Source: Mycolicibacterium sp. lyk4-40-TYG-92
Lineage (GTDB): Bacteria; Actinomycetota; Actinomycetes; Mycobacteriales; Mycobacteriaceae
DNA: 64,000 nucleotides
Reading direction: 5' to 3'
NCBI RefSeq assembly: GCF_030209435.1
Contig: NZ_JARVRX010000010.1
Coordinates: forward strand, 62,001 to 126,000
Under the pieces are notes generated by a model. The model was not told the origin of the DNA. It did not search any database and was given only the letters and a program-made list of their open reading frames with translations. Shown in pieces: positions 52,604 through 61,290 of the stretch; positions within the stretch are counted from its first letter, which is position 1, and each line of letters opens with the position of its first letter. The translations under genes were made by a program, and so were the position numbers.

Positions 52604-54019
52604 TCAGTGTGCAGCAGCAATGGGCATTTGCTGTGAATCTGCTTGGGCGTGTCGCCGTATCTGATCTCGGCGTTCTCGGTCTATATGAACCAGGAACGCC
52701 AGCAAAATGGAGAATTTGAGCGTCGCCGGCGGGATACCGACCACCGGGTGATCCAGTTGCAGCGCGACAACGCAGAATCCGATGTAGATGCCGCCGTACA
52801 CCGCCCACGGAAATGAATTCGACCGGATGGCCCGGTAGCTCATTACGCAACCGATCAGCATGATCGCAAAGAACGCCAGACCGGTGAAAATGCCGCCGCG
52901 GTAAATCGTCAGCAATGGCGCGTTGGACACGTGGTTGAGCACGAACGCATAGTTGCCGTCCCGGAATTCGAGCCGGTTCCAGCCTTTTCCGAACAGCCAG
53001 TAACCGGCCATGGTGTCGGGGAATTCGCGGATGGCATCAATTCGTGACGTGGACCCGACGTCGTCACTGCTGAACGAGTGCGCGAACCTGGTGCGCACCT
53101 CGGGTATCGCGGCGGCCAGGCCCACCCCCGCGACCATCGCGGCGAGGGCCCACCCGCGGTCCCGCGACCGCATGGTGTGGAAGGCCAGCACCAGCAGCAC
53201 GCCCGCGACGACGGTGAACATGCCGGCCCGACTCAGGGTCAGCAGTAGCGCGACGAGGAAAACGCCCTCGACCACGATGCGCTGCCAACCGGCCAGCACT
53301 ACCATGCCGACCGCGATCGCGACCACCAGCGCAATGCCTTCGGCGTTGGGGTCGACCGAGGTGCCGCCGAGTCGCATGGAACGCGCCATGCCGCCGTCCG
53401 TGAAGGCGAAGCGGGTGGCGGTGTATTCCGCCGCATAGCCGAACACCCGCAAGTATTTGAACGACGTCTGGTTGGGGTCGAAAGCCACGATGTACAAGCC
53501 GAATACGGCGTTGAACAACGTCGCGTAGACGAATATGCGGCCGAATTTCTCCAGATGTTCGGTCGTCAGGCTGCTCAGGGCGATCGCCACGAGCGTCACG
53601 ACCGACCACCGGACGATCTGGATGATGTCGCCCACGCCGACACCGGTTACCGCGACAGACGCGATCGAGGTGAGTACGAGCGCGATGATCGACCATTCCA
53701 TCGGATGAATCGGGCGGGCCAGTCGCGGATGCACGAACAACGCGACCACCGCACCGAATGCAAACGGCAGATATAAGGGGACGTGAACACCGGGGAAATA
53801 TCCGAAAGGCAGCGCGCCGGTGACCACCGCCAATCCGTACAAGAACCACAGTGGATGCCGTAATCCGACATAGATGCCGGCAACCACCGCGGCAATAGCG
53901 ACAATGCCCAACAAAGTGAGCTGGCCGAAAGACGTCGCCAACCAGACCAAGCCCAAGATGACGGCCAGAATCCCGGCCGATGATTTAAGATTGCCGAGTT
54001 GACCCAAACGGGCGTTCAT
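52604..54019 (-). CDS. Wzy-like O-antigen polymerase/ligase family membrane protein
   Basis: A 471-residue integral membrane protein with about 10-12 membrane helices. A large extracytoplasmic loop lies in the middle-to-C-terminal part (FSSDDVGSTSRIDAIREFP, FGKGWNRLEFRDGNYAFVL NHVSN region), followed by the TIYRGGIFTGLAFF helix. This is the layout of O-antigen ligase/polymerase (Wzy_C) proteins, with the conserved R...H pair. It would join flipped repeat units at the outer face. ATG 54019 begins a plausible first helix at residue 15. It is divergent from the Wzc-like gene, with a 132-base gap for shared promoters. Confidence 0.8.
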   Translation of the reverse strand: MNARLGQLGNLKSSAGILAVILGLVWLATSFGQLTLLGIVAIAAVVAGIYVGLRHPLWFLYGLAVVTGALPFGYFPGVHVPLYLPFAFGAVVALFVHPRLARPIHPMEWSIIALVLTSIASVAVTGVGVGDIIQIVRWSVVTLVAIALSSLTTEHLEKFGRIFVYATLFNAVFGLYIVAFDPNQTSFKYLRVFGYAAEYTATRFAFTDGGMARSMRLGGTSVDPNAEGIALVVAIAVGMVVLAGWQRIVVEGVFLVALLLTLSRAGMFTVVAGVLLVLAFHTMRSRDRGWALAAMVAGVGLAAAIPEVRTRFAHSFSSDDVGSTSRIDAIREFPDTMAGYWLFGKGWNRLEFRDGNYAFVLNHVSNAPLLTIYRGGIFTGLAFFAIMLIGCVMSYRAIRSNSFPWAVYGGIYIGFCVVALQLDHPVVGIPPATLKFSILLAFLVHIDRERRDQIRRHAQADSQQMPIAAAH

Positions 54020-54151
54020 GTCGACTATGTTCTCAGCTCGACCAGCTAAGCTCAAGCAGGTTGCCCGGACCCGTGGCGCGTCTGAATGGTCGGTCCGGTT
54101 CCCAGCCGTTAATCTGTGAGCCGTCGCATTGCTGAAATAAGGGGCACGACC

Positions 54152-55627
54152 TTGGAGATCAAAGAGTACCTGCGGATATTCGGCCGGTACTGGTGGGCGA
54201 TCGTGGCGCTGGCGGTTGTCGGTGGTGTCGCGGGCTGGTCGTGGTGGGAATTCGGTGATCGCGAGTACCAGTCCAGCGCGACGCTGTTCGTGGCGACCCA
54301 GAACGGCACCTCGGTCACCGAGGCCTACCAGAACAACCTGTTCTCCCAGGACCGCGTGAACTCCTACGCCACCCTCGCCATGAGCGAACAGGTGGCCGCC
54401 CGTGCCGTCGACCAGCTCAAGGCGACCATCTCGGCGGGCGAACTGCGGGCGAAGGTCACCGCCGTCCCGCTCCCGAAGACCGTGTTGCTGCAGGTCTCGG
54501 TCACCGACAAGGATCCGGGCCAGGCCCAGACCTACGCCAGCGCAGTCGCCGACCAGCTCGCCGGCCTGGTGGGGGAGCTGGAGACCTCCCGCCGTGGCGG
54601 CAGCCCCGCCGCGGGCGCCATCGTGGTGGACGAGGCCGGTTACCCGACCAAGCCCCTCGGGTATTCGATGGTCACCCGGATCGGGATGGGCCTCGCCGGT
54701 GGCGTCGTCCTCGGTCTCCTGGCGGCCATCGTGCTCGGCATCATCGACCGCCGCGTGCGCGGCCGCGACCGGGTGGCCGACGCCAGTGGCTCGCTGCTCA
54801 TGGGCGCGCTGCCCGCCGACTCGGCCCGGAGTAAGGAGCCGGTGGTCGACCTGGCCGCCGACGGCGCCTATCCGGAGGCCCTGCGTGAGCTCCGCAACAA
54901 TTTGCGGTTCACCGTTCCGGCAAATCGTGATGAGGCCGCACGCGTGATCGCGGTGGCCAGCCCGTCGCCGTCCGACGGACGTACCACTGTGGCGATCGAT
55001 CTGGCCGCCGTGCTGGCCGAGACCGGCAAGCGCGTCGTGCTCGTCGACGGCGACCTGCGCAACCCGGCGGTGGCGCAGCGCCTGGACCTGAGCCCGGCGG
55101 CCCGGCAAGGTGCGGCCGATCGCGGCCTGACCACCGTGCTGGTCGGCGAGAACACCCTCGCCGAGAGCGTGATCCCCGAGGTCTCCGTCGGTCAGCATCG
55201 GATCGCGGTGCTGCCCGCGGGCCCCGCCACCACGCGCCCCGGGGAGCTGTGGGCCGGTGACCACGCCGAGGGCCTGTTCGCCGAGCTGTCCGGCCAGTTC
55301 GACTACGTCGTCGTTGATACGCCGCCCCTGGGCAAGTACAACGACGGTGCCGTCGCCGCCGCGTTGTCGGACGGTGCGCTGCTGGTCGGCCGCATTCGCC
55401 ACACCACGAGCAGTGCACTCACCCGTGCCGTGCAGACCCTGAAGTCCGCGAACGCGGTGCTGATCGGCTCGGTCGCCACGGACGAACCGGTCGAGTTCAA
55501 GATCCACATCGGCGGGTCCGACGGCGCCAAGTCCGGTGGGGGCAAGAGCAAGAAAGCGGCGCCCAAGGCCGCCCCCAAGACGGCGGATCAGCCCGAGGCC
55601 AAGACGGCGGCGCACCAGAAGCCGTGA
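54152..55627 (+). CDS. Wzc-like chain-length/BY-kinase-type protein with altered P-loop
   Basis: A 491-residue protein with two membrane helices (about residues 14-32 and 178-198) enclosing an extracytoplasmic Wzz domain, then a cytosolic ParA/BY-kinase-type domain. The A'-box is VVLVDGDLRNP and Walker B is YVVVDTPP. The Walker A site reads SPSPSDGRTT, with Arg277 where Lys is expected. The C-terminal tail is Lys/Ala-rich with no Tyr cluster. It probably sets chain length and assembles the export complex, while kinase activity is doubtful. TTG 54152 follows AAGGGG by 7 bases and gives a Wzz-like start, EIKEYLRIFGRYWW; a GTG at 54116 is less likely. Confidence 0.82.
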   Translation: MEIKEYLRIFGRYWWAIVALAVVGGVAGWSWWEFGDREYQSSATLFVATQNGTSVTEAYQNNLFSQDRVNSYATLAMSEQVAARAVDQLKATISAGELRAKVTAVPLPKTVLLQVSVTDKDPGQAQTYASAVADQLAGLVGELETSRRGGSPAAGAIVVDEAGYPTKPLGYSMVTRIGMGLAGGVVLGLLAAIVLGIIDRRVRGRDRVADASGSLLMGALPADSARSKEPVVDLAADGAYPEALRELRNNLRFTVPANRDEAARVIAVASPSPSDGRTTVAIDLAAVLAETGKRVVLVDGDLRNPAVAQRLDLSPAARQGAADRGLTTVLVGENTLAESVIPEVSVGQHRIAVLPAGPATTRPGELWAGDHAEGLFAELSGQFDYVVVDTPPLGKYNDGAVAAALSDGALLVGRIRHTTSSALTRAVQTLKSANAVLIGSVATDEPVEFKIHIGGSDGAKSGGGKSKKAAPKAAPKTADQPEAKTAAHQKP

Positions 55628-56910
55628 TGCGTCAGGTTGAGTTGCGGCGCACCGTACTGGCACTGGCTGCAGTGCTGGTCACCGTCGCTGCGTGCGGCCA
55701 GTCGGGCCCGGTGCCGCCGCGACCGGGCGACGACGTGCGTCCCACGCGGGACCTCACCCCGATGTTCCAGGGGGCCGAGGCGCTCCCGCCGCCCGACCTC
55801 ACCGACGACGGCCCGGGCTCCCTGGTCGAGTTGAAGCCTGTCAAGGGCGACCGGAGCTTCGACGAGGCCGGCGCCACCGCGGCGCGCATCGTGTACCGGT
55901 CGACCAGTGGCGTGGACGGCCGTCCCATACAGGTCAGTGCGCTGATTGCGGTGCCCGCGGGTCCGGCGCCCAAGGGCGGCTGGCCGATCATCTCGTTCGG
56001 GCACGACACCACCGGTCTGCTGCCCAAGTGCGCGCCGACGCTCGCCCCGCAGTTCTGGGGTTATTCGACCGGGATGTCGGTGTATCTGCGGCGCGGCTTC
56101 GCCATCGCCCTGTCCGACTACCAGGGGCTGGGCATCGACCCCGGTTCCAGCGCCCGGCAGCACTCCATCCTGGACGCGACCAGCCTGGGCAACAGCATCA
56201 TCGACGCCGCCCGCGCGATCCATCGCGCCGTCCCGTCCACCAGCACCAACTGGGGTGCGCTGGGCGCCGGTGAAGGCGGCCTGGCGGCGTGGGCTGCCGC
56301 CGAGCGCAACGGGTCCTACGGTGCCGGCATGAACATGGTGGGTGCGGTGGCCGTCAACCCGATCGCCGACCTGGCGCCGCTCGCCGATCCGGACCGCACC
56401 GCCGCGCTGGCGACCGCCGATCAGTACCGGCTGCAGATCAGGGCGTTGCAGAGCCTGGAAACCATGCAGCCCGACTTCGACCTCGACGCGCACCGGTCGG
56501 CGAAACTCAAGGACCAGTGGGACCTGTTGGTCGACTGCGCACCGCGCGACGTCCCGGCCGCCCAACTGGCACTGAATCAATTGACGCCCAACGACTTCCA
56601 GGCCAAGGACGCGGCGGCCGCGGCCGATCTCAAGCGTCGCCTCGGTGCCGTCGCGTTGCCGGGTCCCGCTGCGGGACCGAATGATCCGCCGGTGTTGGTG
56701 GCATTCGGCACGGCCGACACCGTCAATCCTCCGGCCGGCGTGCTGGCGGCCACCGCCGCTGCCTGCGCCCGCGGCCAACAGATCGTGGTGATGCGCGGCG
56801 TCGGCGACACCGGCCAGATCAACGACCAGACGATGCAGAACGCGCTGGCCTGGCTGCAGGCGCGGTTCGACGGCGAGCGCGTGGCCGACGTCTGCGTGGG
56901 GGCCACGTGA
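55627..56910 (+). CDS. Exported alpha/beta-hydrolase-like lipoprotein lacking its catalytic serine
   Basis: A 427-residue lipoprotein (lipobox VAACGQS, Cys23). It is a paralogue of the genes at 57572 and 60052, sharing IVYRSTSG, GGWPIISFGHDTTG, LSDYQGLGIDPG and NSIIDAARAIH. Where the paralogues have the nucleophile elbow (GVSQGG, GGSQGG), this protein has GAGEGG, with Gly215 in place of Ser. The acid region FGTADTV remains, but the C-terminal His motif (GH.DID in the paralogues) reads GDTGQIND. It should be catalytically dead, perhaps a binding or scaffold subunit. Its ATG shares bases with the Wzc-like stop (TGATG). Confidence 0.85.
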   Translation: MRQVELRRTVLALAAVLVTVAACGQSGPVPPRPGDDVRPTRDLTPMFQGAEALPPPDLTDDGPGSLVELKPVKGDRSFDEAGATAARIVYRSTSGVDGRPIQVSALIAVPAGPAPKGGWPIISFGHDTTGLLPKCAPTLAPQFWGYSTGMSVYLRRGFAIALSDYQGLGIDPGSSARQHSILDATSLGNSIIDAARAIHRAVPSTSTNWGALGAGEGGLAAWAAAERNGSYGAGMNMVGAVAVNPIADLAPLADPDRTAALATADQYRLQIRALQSLETMQPDFDLDAHRSAKLKDQWDLLVDCAPRDVPAAQLALNQLTPNDFQAKDAAAAADLKRRLGAVALPGPAAGPNDPPVLVAFGTADTVNPPAGVLAATAAACARGQQIVVMRGVGDTGQINDQTMQNALAWLQARFDGERVADVCVGAT

Positions 56911-57575
56911 TCACCCCCACCGGAGTGCCGCGGGTGCGCGACTACGTGCTGTTCGTCAGGAACAGCTGGCTGCTGGTGCTGATCACCACCATTGCGAGCG
57001 CGCTGGTGGGCTGGTCGGGCTGGGAGCACGCCAAGCCCGAGTACCGGTCGACCGCGTCGGTGTTCGTCCGGAGCGAGGGCAGCGCCTCGCCGCTCGACGC
57101 CTACTACGGTGACGCCGGCATGCTCGGCCTGATGGAGACCTACCGGCAGTTGGCCACCAGCTCGCAGATCACCGCACCCATCATCCAGAAGCTGGGCCTG
57201 ATCGAGTCCGACAAGGAGCTCGCCGCCCGGATCGTCATATTGCCCAGTGCCACAGCGATGTTGAACGTCACGGTCACCGGCGGCGATGCCGACCAGACGA
57301 CGCAGATCGCGCACGAGGTCGTGACCGACATGGTCGCGGTGGGCAACCGGCTGGCCCTGGTCGCCGGTACCAGCGCGACGCTCGTCGTCATCGACGACGC
57401 CAGTCCCGCCGAGCGGGTGGGCGGGGTGTGGTCCTACGTGATGACCGGGACGGTCCTGGGTTTCGCGCTGTGTGTCATCGCGGTGATCGCACGGGCGCTG
57501 ATCTTCGACCGGGTACAGAGTCGCCGCCACCTCGAGCGGGTGATCGGTGACGCGAGCGCCGGGACGTCGGGATGA
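56907..57575 (+). CDS. Second Wzz-like chain-length protein without kinase domain
   Basis: A 222-residue membrane protein with helices at about residues 20-38 and 175-197 and an intervening extracytoplasmic domain (YRSTASVFVRSEG, TYRQLATSSQIT, LNVTVTGGDADQTTQIAHEV). This is the Wzz/polysaccharide co-polymerase fold, with no nucleotide-binding domain. It may regulate chain length or act with the Wzc-like protein. The GTG overlaps the previous stop (GTGA), and its stop overlaps the next hydrolase (ATGA). Two Wzz-type proteins in one cluster may mean two size classes of polymer. Confidence 0.82.
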   Translation: MITPTGVPRVRDYVLFVRNSWLLVLITTIASALVGWSGWEHAKPEYRSTASVFVRSEGSASPLDAYYGDAGMLGLMETYRQLATSSQITAPIIQKLGLIESDKELAARIVILPSATAMLNVTVTGGDADQTTQIAHEVVTDMVAVGNRLALVAGTSATLVVIDDASPAERVGGVWSYVMTGTVLGFALCVIAVIARALIFDRVQSRRHLERVIGDASAGTSG

Positions 57576-58825
57576 ACTCGCGGCTGCTGCGGCGCGTGGC
57601 CGCCGCGGGCCTGCTCGCGGCGGTGTGCCTGACCGTGCCGGCCTGCGGGGGTGATTCGGCGCCGAAAAAGGCTGGGCCGCTTACGGTTCCGGGCATCGAC
57701 CTCAAACCCGACACCACGGGCGCCGGTCAGGTGCCCGGTGCGCTGGTGTCGGCCTCGACGTTCCCCACGCTGGACCTGCGGCTGAAATCGGCGGTGTCGC
57801 TGGCGGCCCGCATCGAGTACACGTCGACGTCGGGGATCAGCGGCGAGCACACCGAGGTGTCGGGCTCGGTGTTCGTGCCCAACGGGACACCACCGCAGGG
57901 CGGGTGGCCGGTCGTCGTCTTCGGCCACGCGACGTCCGGCATGCAACGCGAGTGCGGACCGTCGGGATCGTCGACGCTGCAGGGGCTGTCCCAGCCGATC
58001 ACCACGCTGGTCAAGGCCGGCTACGTGGTGAGCCTGCCGGACTATCAGGGCCTGGGGCCGGGCACTGCCGGGCATCCGTACGCCGACGCCACCACGGTGG
58101 GCTACAACGTCATCGACTCGGTGCGTGCGGCGCACAAACTGGTACCTGAGTCGTCGGACCGGTGGCTTGCCGTCGGGGTGTCCCAGGGCGGCCAAGCCGC
58201 CTGGGCCGCAAACGAACTCGCCGCCCGCTACGGCACCGGGCTGACCCTCGTCGGCACCGTCAGCCTGTCGCCGGCCACCGATCTCACCGGTCTGGCCGCC
58301 GGTGCCGCGGCCGGCACCCTGTCGAAAGAGCAGAGCGCCATCCTGCAGCTGATCCTGGCCTCGCTGGCGACCGAGGACCCGTCGCTGAACCTCGCGGACT
58401 ACCGCCACGGCGAGATCGTCGGTCACTGGGACGTCCTGGCCTCGTGCCGCACGGCGGACGCCGCGGCCCGGACCGCGGCGATCGACAAGATCACGCCCGA
58501 CGACCTGCGGCCCGCGAGCCCGCAGGCGGAAGCGACGCTGCAGGGCCTGCTGGCCAAGCGGAGCCTGCCCAAGGAGCCGACATCCGCGCCGATGCTGGTG
58601 CTGTACGGCGGTCAGGACACGCTGCTGCTGCCGGAGTGGACGAACCGGGCGCTCTCCGCCGCGTGCCGCCTCGGCGACGTCATCGACATCATGTTCCAGC
58701 CGACCAAGGGGCACGCCGACATCGACGTGGCGGCGTCCTACGACTGGATCAAGGACCGCTTCGACGGCGTGCCCGCCCCGAACAGCTGTCCGTCATTCAA
58801 TTCCACGCAGGGAGCAGGACAGTGA
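57572..58825 (+). CDS. Exported alpha/beta-hydrolase lipoprotein (lipase/esterase-like)
   Basis: A 417-residue lipoprotein (lipobox VPACGGD, Cys25). The triad is intact: Ser204 in VGVSQGGQAAW, an Asp in LYGGQDTLL and a His in TKGHADID. GGWPVVVFGHATSG carries the oxyanion side and SLPDYQGLG is conserved across the three copies. It resembles the secretory-lipase (LIP) type of hydrolase. At the outer membrane face or cell wall it could deacylate or transacylate the polymer or a lipid. It overlaps both neighbours by 4 bases. Confidence 0.87.
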   Translation: MNSRLLRRVAAAGLLAAVCLTVPACGGDSAPKKAGPLTVPGIDLKPDTTGAGQVPGALVSASTFPTLDLRLKSAVSLAARIEYTSTSGISGEHTEVSGSVFVPNGTPPQGGWPVVVFGHATSGMQRECGPSGSSTLQGLSQPITTLVKAGYVVSLPDYQGLGPGTAGHPYADATTVGYNVIDSVRAAHKLVPESSDRWLAVGVSQGGQAAWAANELAARYGTGLTLVGTVSLSPATDLTGLAAGAAAGTLSKEQSAILQLILASLATEDPSLNLADYRHGEIVGHWDVLASCRTADAAARTAAIDKITPDDLRPASPQAEATLQGLLAKRSLPKEPTSAPMLVLYGGQDTLLLPEWTNRALSAACRLGDVIDIMFQPTKGHADIDVAASYDWIKDRFDGVPAPNSCPSFNSTQGAGQ

Positions 58826-60051
58826 ACGCGCCGACCTCGGCACCGGTCCGGACCCGGGCCCGCATCATCGGGCTGGACGGTGCCCGCGGGCTGTCGTGCC
58901 TCGGCGTCGCCGTCATGCACGTCACCGGGCACTACTCGCCGCAGACGGCCTACCACTGGAAGACGAACCTGGTCGGGCTGTCGCTGATCTTCTTCTACGC
59001 ACTCAGCGGGTTCCTGCTGTTCCTGCCCTACGTGCGCAACCTGGTCGAGCAGCGCGAACTGCCGAGCACCGCGAACTTCGCGGTCCACCGCATCGCCCGG
59101 ATTCTGCCCGGCTACCTGGTGATCTTCCTGCTGTGCAACTACCTGCTGCAGATCGTCTACATCCAGAACGCGTCGCTGCAGCCGACGCGCACCGAAGACG
59201 GCACCGGCATGATCACCGACCCGTGGCAGTTGATCGCCAACCTGACCCTGACGCAGTCGTACATCCCGAAGTACTTCCAGACAGGCCTGAACCCGTCGTG
59301 GTCGCTGACACTGGAATACGCCTTCTACCTTTCGATCCCGCTGCTGGGCATGCTGCTGTTCGCCCTCGGGCGGCGGTCCAACCTGCGGCCGTGGCTCGTC
59401 GTGTCGCTCGGCCCGGCGCTGCTGATCGCGCTCGGATTCATCGGCCGGGCCTTCGTGCCGTGGATGATCTCGGCGTTGCACCTGACCGATCCGACGCAGA
59501 TCAACTGGGGCGCCAACTGGGTTGCGGTCTACACCAAGACCTTCCTGACCAACTCGGACACCTTCGCGTTCGGCATGGCCGCCGCGGTGCTGGTCGTGGC
59601 CATGGAGCACAACGTGATTCGCGAGAAGCTCAGCCGGCGCGTCCGGCTGTACAGCTTCCTGGCGATGTTCCCGGCGGGCGTGGTCATGCTCGGGTTGATC
59701 GCCCTGGCCAACCCGTACGCGACGTCAGCCCTGGCAGTCCTGTGCGCGCTGGGCATCCTGGTGATCGTCGCGCCGCTGTTCCGCGGGGAGCGCTCGGGCC
59801 TCGCCGAGGTGCTGGACACCGCGCCCTTCCGGTTCGTCGGCAAGGTCTCGCTATCGGCGTATCTTTGGCATTTCCCCCTCATGCTGCTGCTGGGTCGCTG
59901 GGGCCTGATGGCCGGCGACACCGTGCCCGGCATGCTGCGCAACGTGGCGCTCGTCCTGGCGGTGACACTCGTGGTCTCGGCCGTCACGTACTACGCAGTG
60001 GAAGAGCCCGTCATGAAATTCGCCAAGCGGTACCGCACCAGGTGGTCCTGA
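58822..60051 (+). CDS. Membrane acyltransferase, acyltransferase-3 (OafA) family
   Basis: A 409-residue integral membrane protein with ~10 helices. IIGLDGARGLSCLGVAVMHV carries the conserved Arg/His region of the family. FFYALSGFLLFLPYVRNL, HRIARILPGYLVIF, WSLTLEYAFYLSIPLL and YLWHFPLMLLLGRWG continue the family pattern. It would transfer acetyl or other short acyl groups to the polysaccharide across the membrane. The GTG overlaps the hydrolase stop and the next hydrolase starts directly after its stop, so acylation and hydrolase functions are closely coupled in expression. Confidence 0.9.
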   Translation: MNAPTSAPVRTRARIIGLDGARGLSCLGVAVMHVTGHYSPQTAYHWKTNLVGLSLIFFYALSGFLLFLPYVRNLVEQRELPSTANFAVHRIARILPGYLVIFLLCNYLLQIVYIQNASLQPTRTEDGTGMITDPWQLIANLTLTQSYIPKYFQTGLNPSWSLTLEYAFYLSIPLLGMLLFALGRRSNLRPWLVVSLGPALLIALGFIGRAFVPWMISALHLTDPTQINWGANWVAVYTKTFLTNSDTFAFGMAAAVLVVAMEHNVIREKLSRRVRLYSFLAMFPAGVVMLGLIALANPYATSALAVLCALGILVIVAPLFRGERSGLAEVLDTAPFRFVGKVSLSAYLWHFPLMLLLGRWGLMAGDTVPGMLRNVALVLAVTLVVSAVTYYAVEEPVMKFAKRYRTRWS

Positions 60052-61290
60052 ATGCGCCGTGCGATCCAGTGGGGCGCCGCGCTCGCGGCAGTGCTCCTGA
60101 TCGCGGCGTCGTTGCCGGTGATGTGGCAGGTCGGTAGCTGGGCGCTCGACAAGCTGCGGCACGGGGGCATCGGCGATCCGGTGCCGATCCGGACCGCCGA
60201 CCTCGCGGGTTCGGGCCCGGGCAGCCTGATCAGCGCGATGACGATGCCGGCGCTGACCAATTCGGTGGACGGCAAGGATCTCCAGGCCGCCCGTGTGGTC
60301 TACCGATCCACCTCCGGCGACACCGATGCGCCGACGGTGGTGTCGGGATCGGTGTTCACGCCGCGGGGCAAGGCTCCCGACGGCGGCTGGCCGGTGATCG
60401 CGCTGGCACACGGCACCACCGGTATCGACCAGCCGTGCGCGCCGTCGCTGTCGGCGAATCTCCTCGGCAACGTGGTGTTCGTGCAGGGTTTCGTCAACCT
60501 CGGGTTCGCCGTCGCCCTCGCCGACTACCAGGGGCTGGGTGCGCCCGGCGTCCATCCCTACACCGACAGCCGCACCGCGGGCCGCAACGTCATCGACTCG
60601 GTACGCGCCCTGCGCCACACCTTCCGCGACATCTCCAACCACTGGGCCGTGTTCGGCGGCTCGCAGGGCGGCGGCGCGGCGTGGGCTGCCGACGAACAGG
60701 CGCGCACGTACGCGCCCGAACTCGACCTGATCGGTGCGGCCGCCAGCGTGCCGTCGGCCGACGTGGCGGGCATCGTCGACAAAGCCGTCGCGGGCACCAT
60801 GACCAAGGACCAGGAAGCGGCGTTCCAGGCGATCGTCGAATCACTGGCCCGGCTGCATCCCGACCTCAACCGCGACGACTACCGCCGGGGCGCCGCGGCC
60901 AGGTACTGGAAGGTGCTGTCGGCGTGCTCGGGGCCCGACGTCGCCTACCGCGCCACCGCCATCGACGCGATCGGACCGACCGACCTGGCGCCGGCCGATG
61001 CGGCGGCCGCCGACCGGCTGCGTCGGTACCTGCAGGACTGGGCCCTGCCGCAGCAGCCGCTGTCGGCTCCCATGTCGGTGGTCTACGGCGGCAAGGACAC
61101 CTTCCTCGACCCGCAGTGGACCAAGGCCGCCATCGCCCGCGCGTGTTCGCTGGGCGGTACGGTGGTCTGGAATTTCCAGCCGGACGGTGGGCACGGCGAT
61201 ATTGACGGACCGGGTCAATTGCGGTGGCTGGCAGAACGATTCAGGGGAGGCGAGGCGGTCAATGACTGTCTGGCGCAGGGAACCACGTAA
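60052..61290 (+). CDS. Membrane-anchored alpha/beta-hydrolase (lipase/esterase-like)
   Basis: A 412-residue paralogue of the genes at 55627 and 57572. It has an N-terminal membrane helix (residues ~8-26) instead of a lipobox. Its triad is intact: Ser204 in FGGSQGGGAAW, an Asp in VYGGKDTFL and a His in DGGHGDID. ALADYQGLGAPGVHPY and RVVYRSTSGD are shared. It begins one base after the acyltransferase stop. Together with the acyltransferase it might balance acylation of the polymer. The 3' end overlaps the esterase gene by 29 bases. Confidence 0.87.
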   Translation: MRRAIQWGAALAAVLLIAASLPVMWQVGSWALDKLRHGGIGDPVPIRTADLAGSGPGSLISAMTMPALTNSVDGKDLQAARVVYRSTSGDTDAPTVVSGSVFTPRGKAPDGGWPVIALAHGTTGIDQPCAPSLSANLLGNVVFVQGFVNLGFAVALADYQGLGAPGVHPYTDSRTAGRNVIDSVRALRHTFRDISNHWAVFGGSQGGGAAWAADEQARTYAPELDLIGAAASVPSADVAGIVDKAVAGTMTKDQEAAFQAIVESLARLHPDLNRDDYRRGAAARYWKVLSACSGPDVAYRATAIDAIGPTDLAPADAAAADRLRRYLQDWALPQQPLSAPMSVVYGGKDTFLDPQWTKAAIARACSLGGTVVWNFQPDGGHGDIDGPGQLRWLAERFRGGEAVNDCLAQGTT

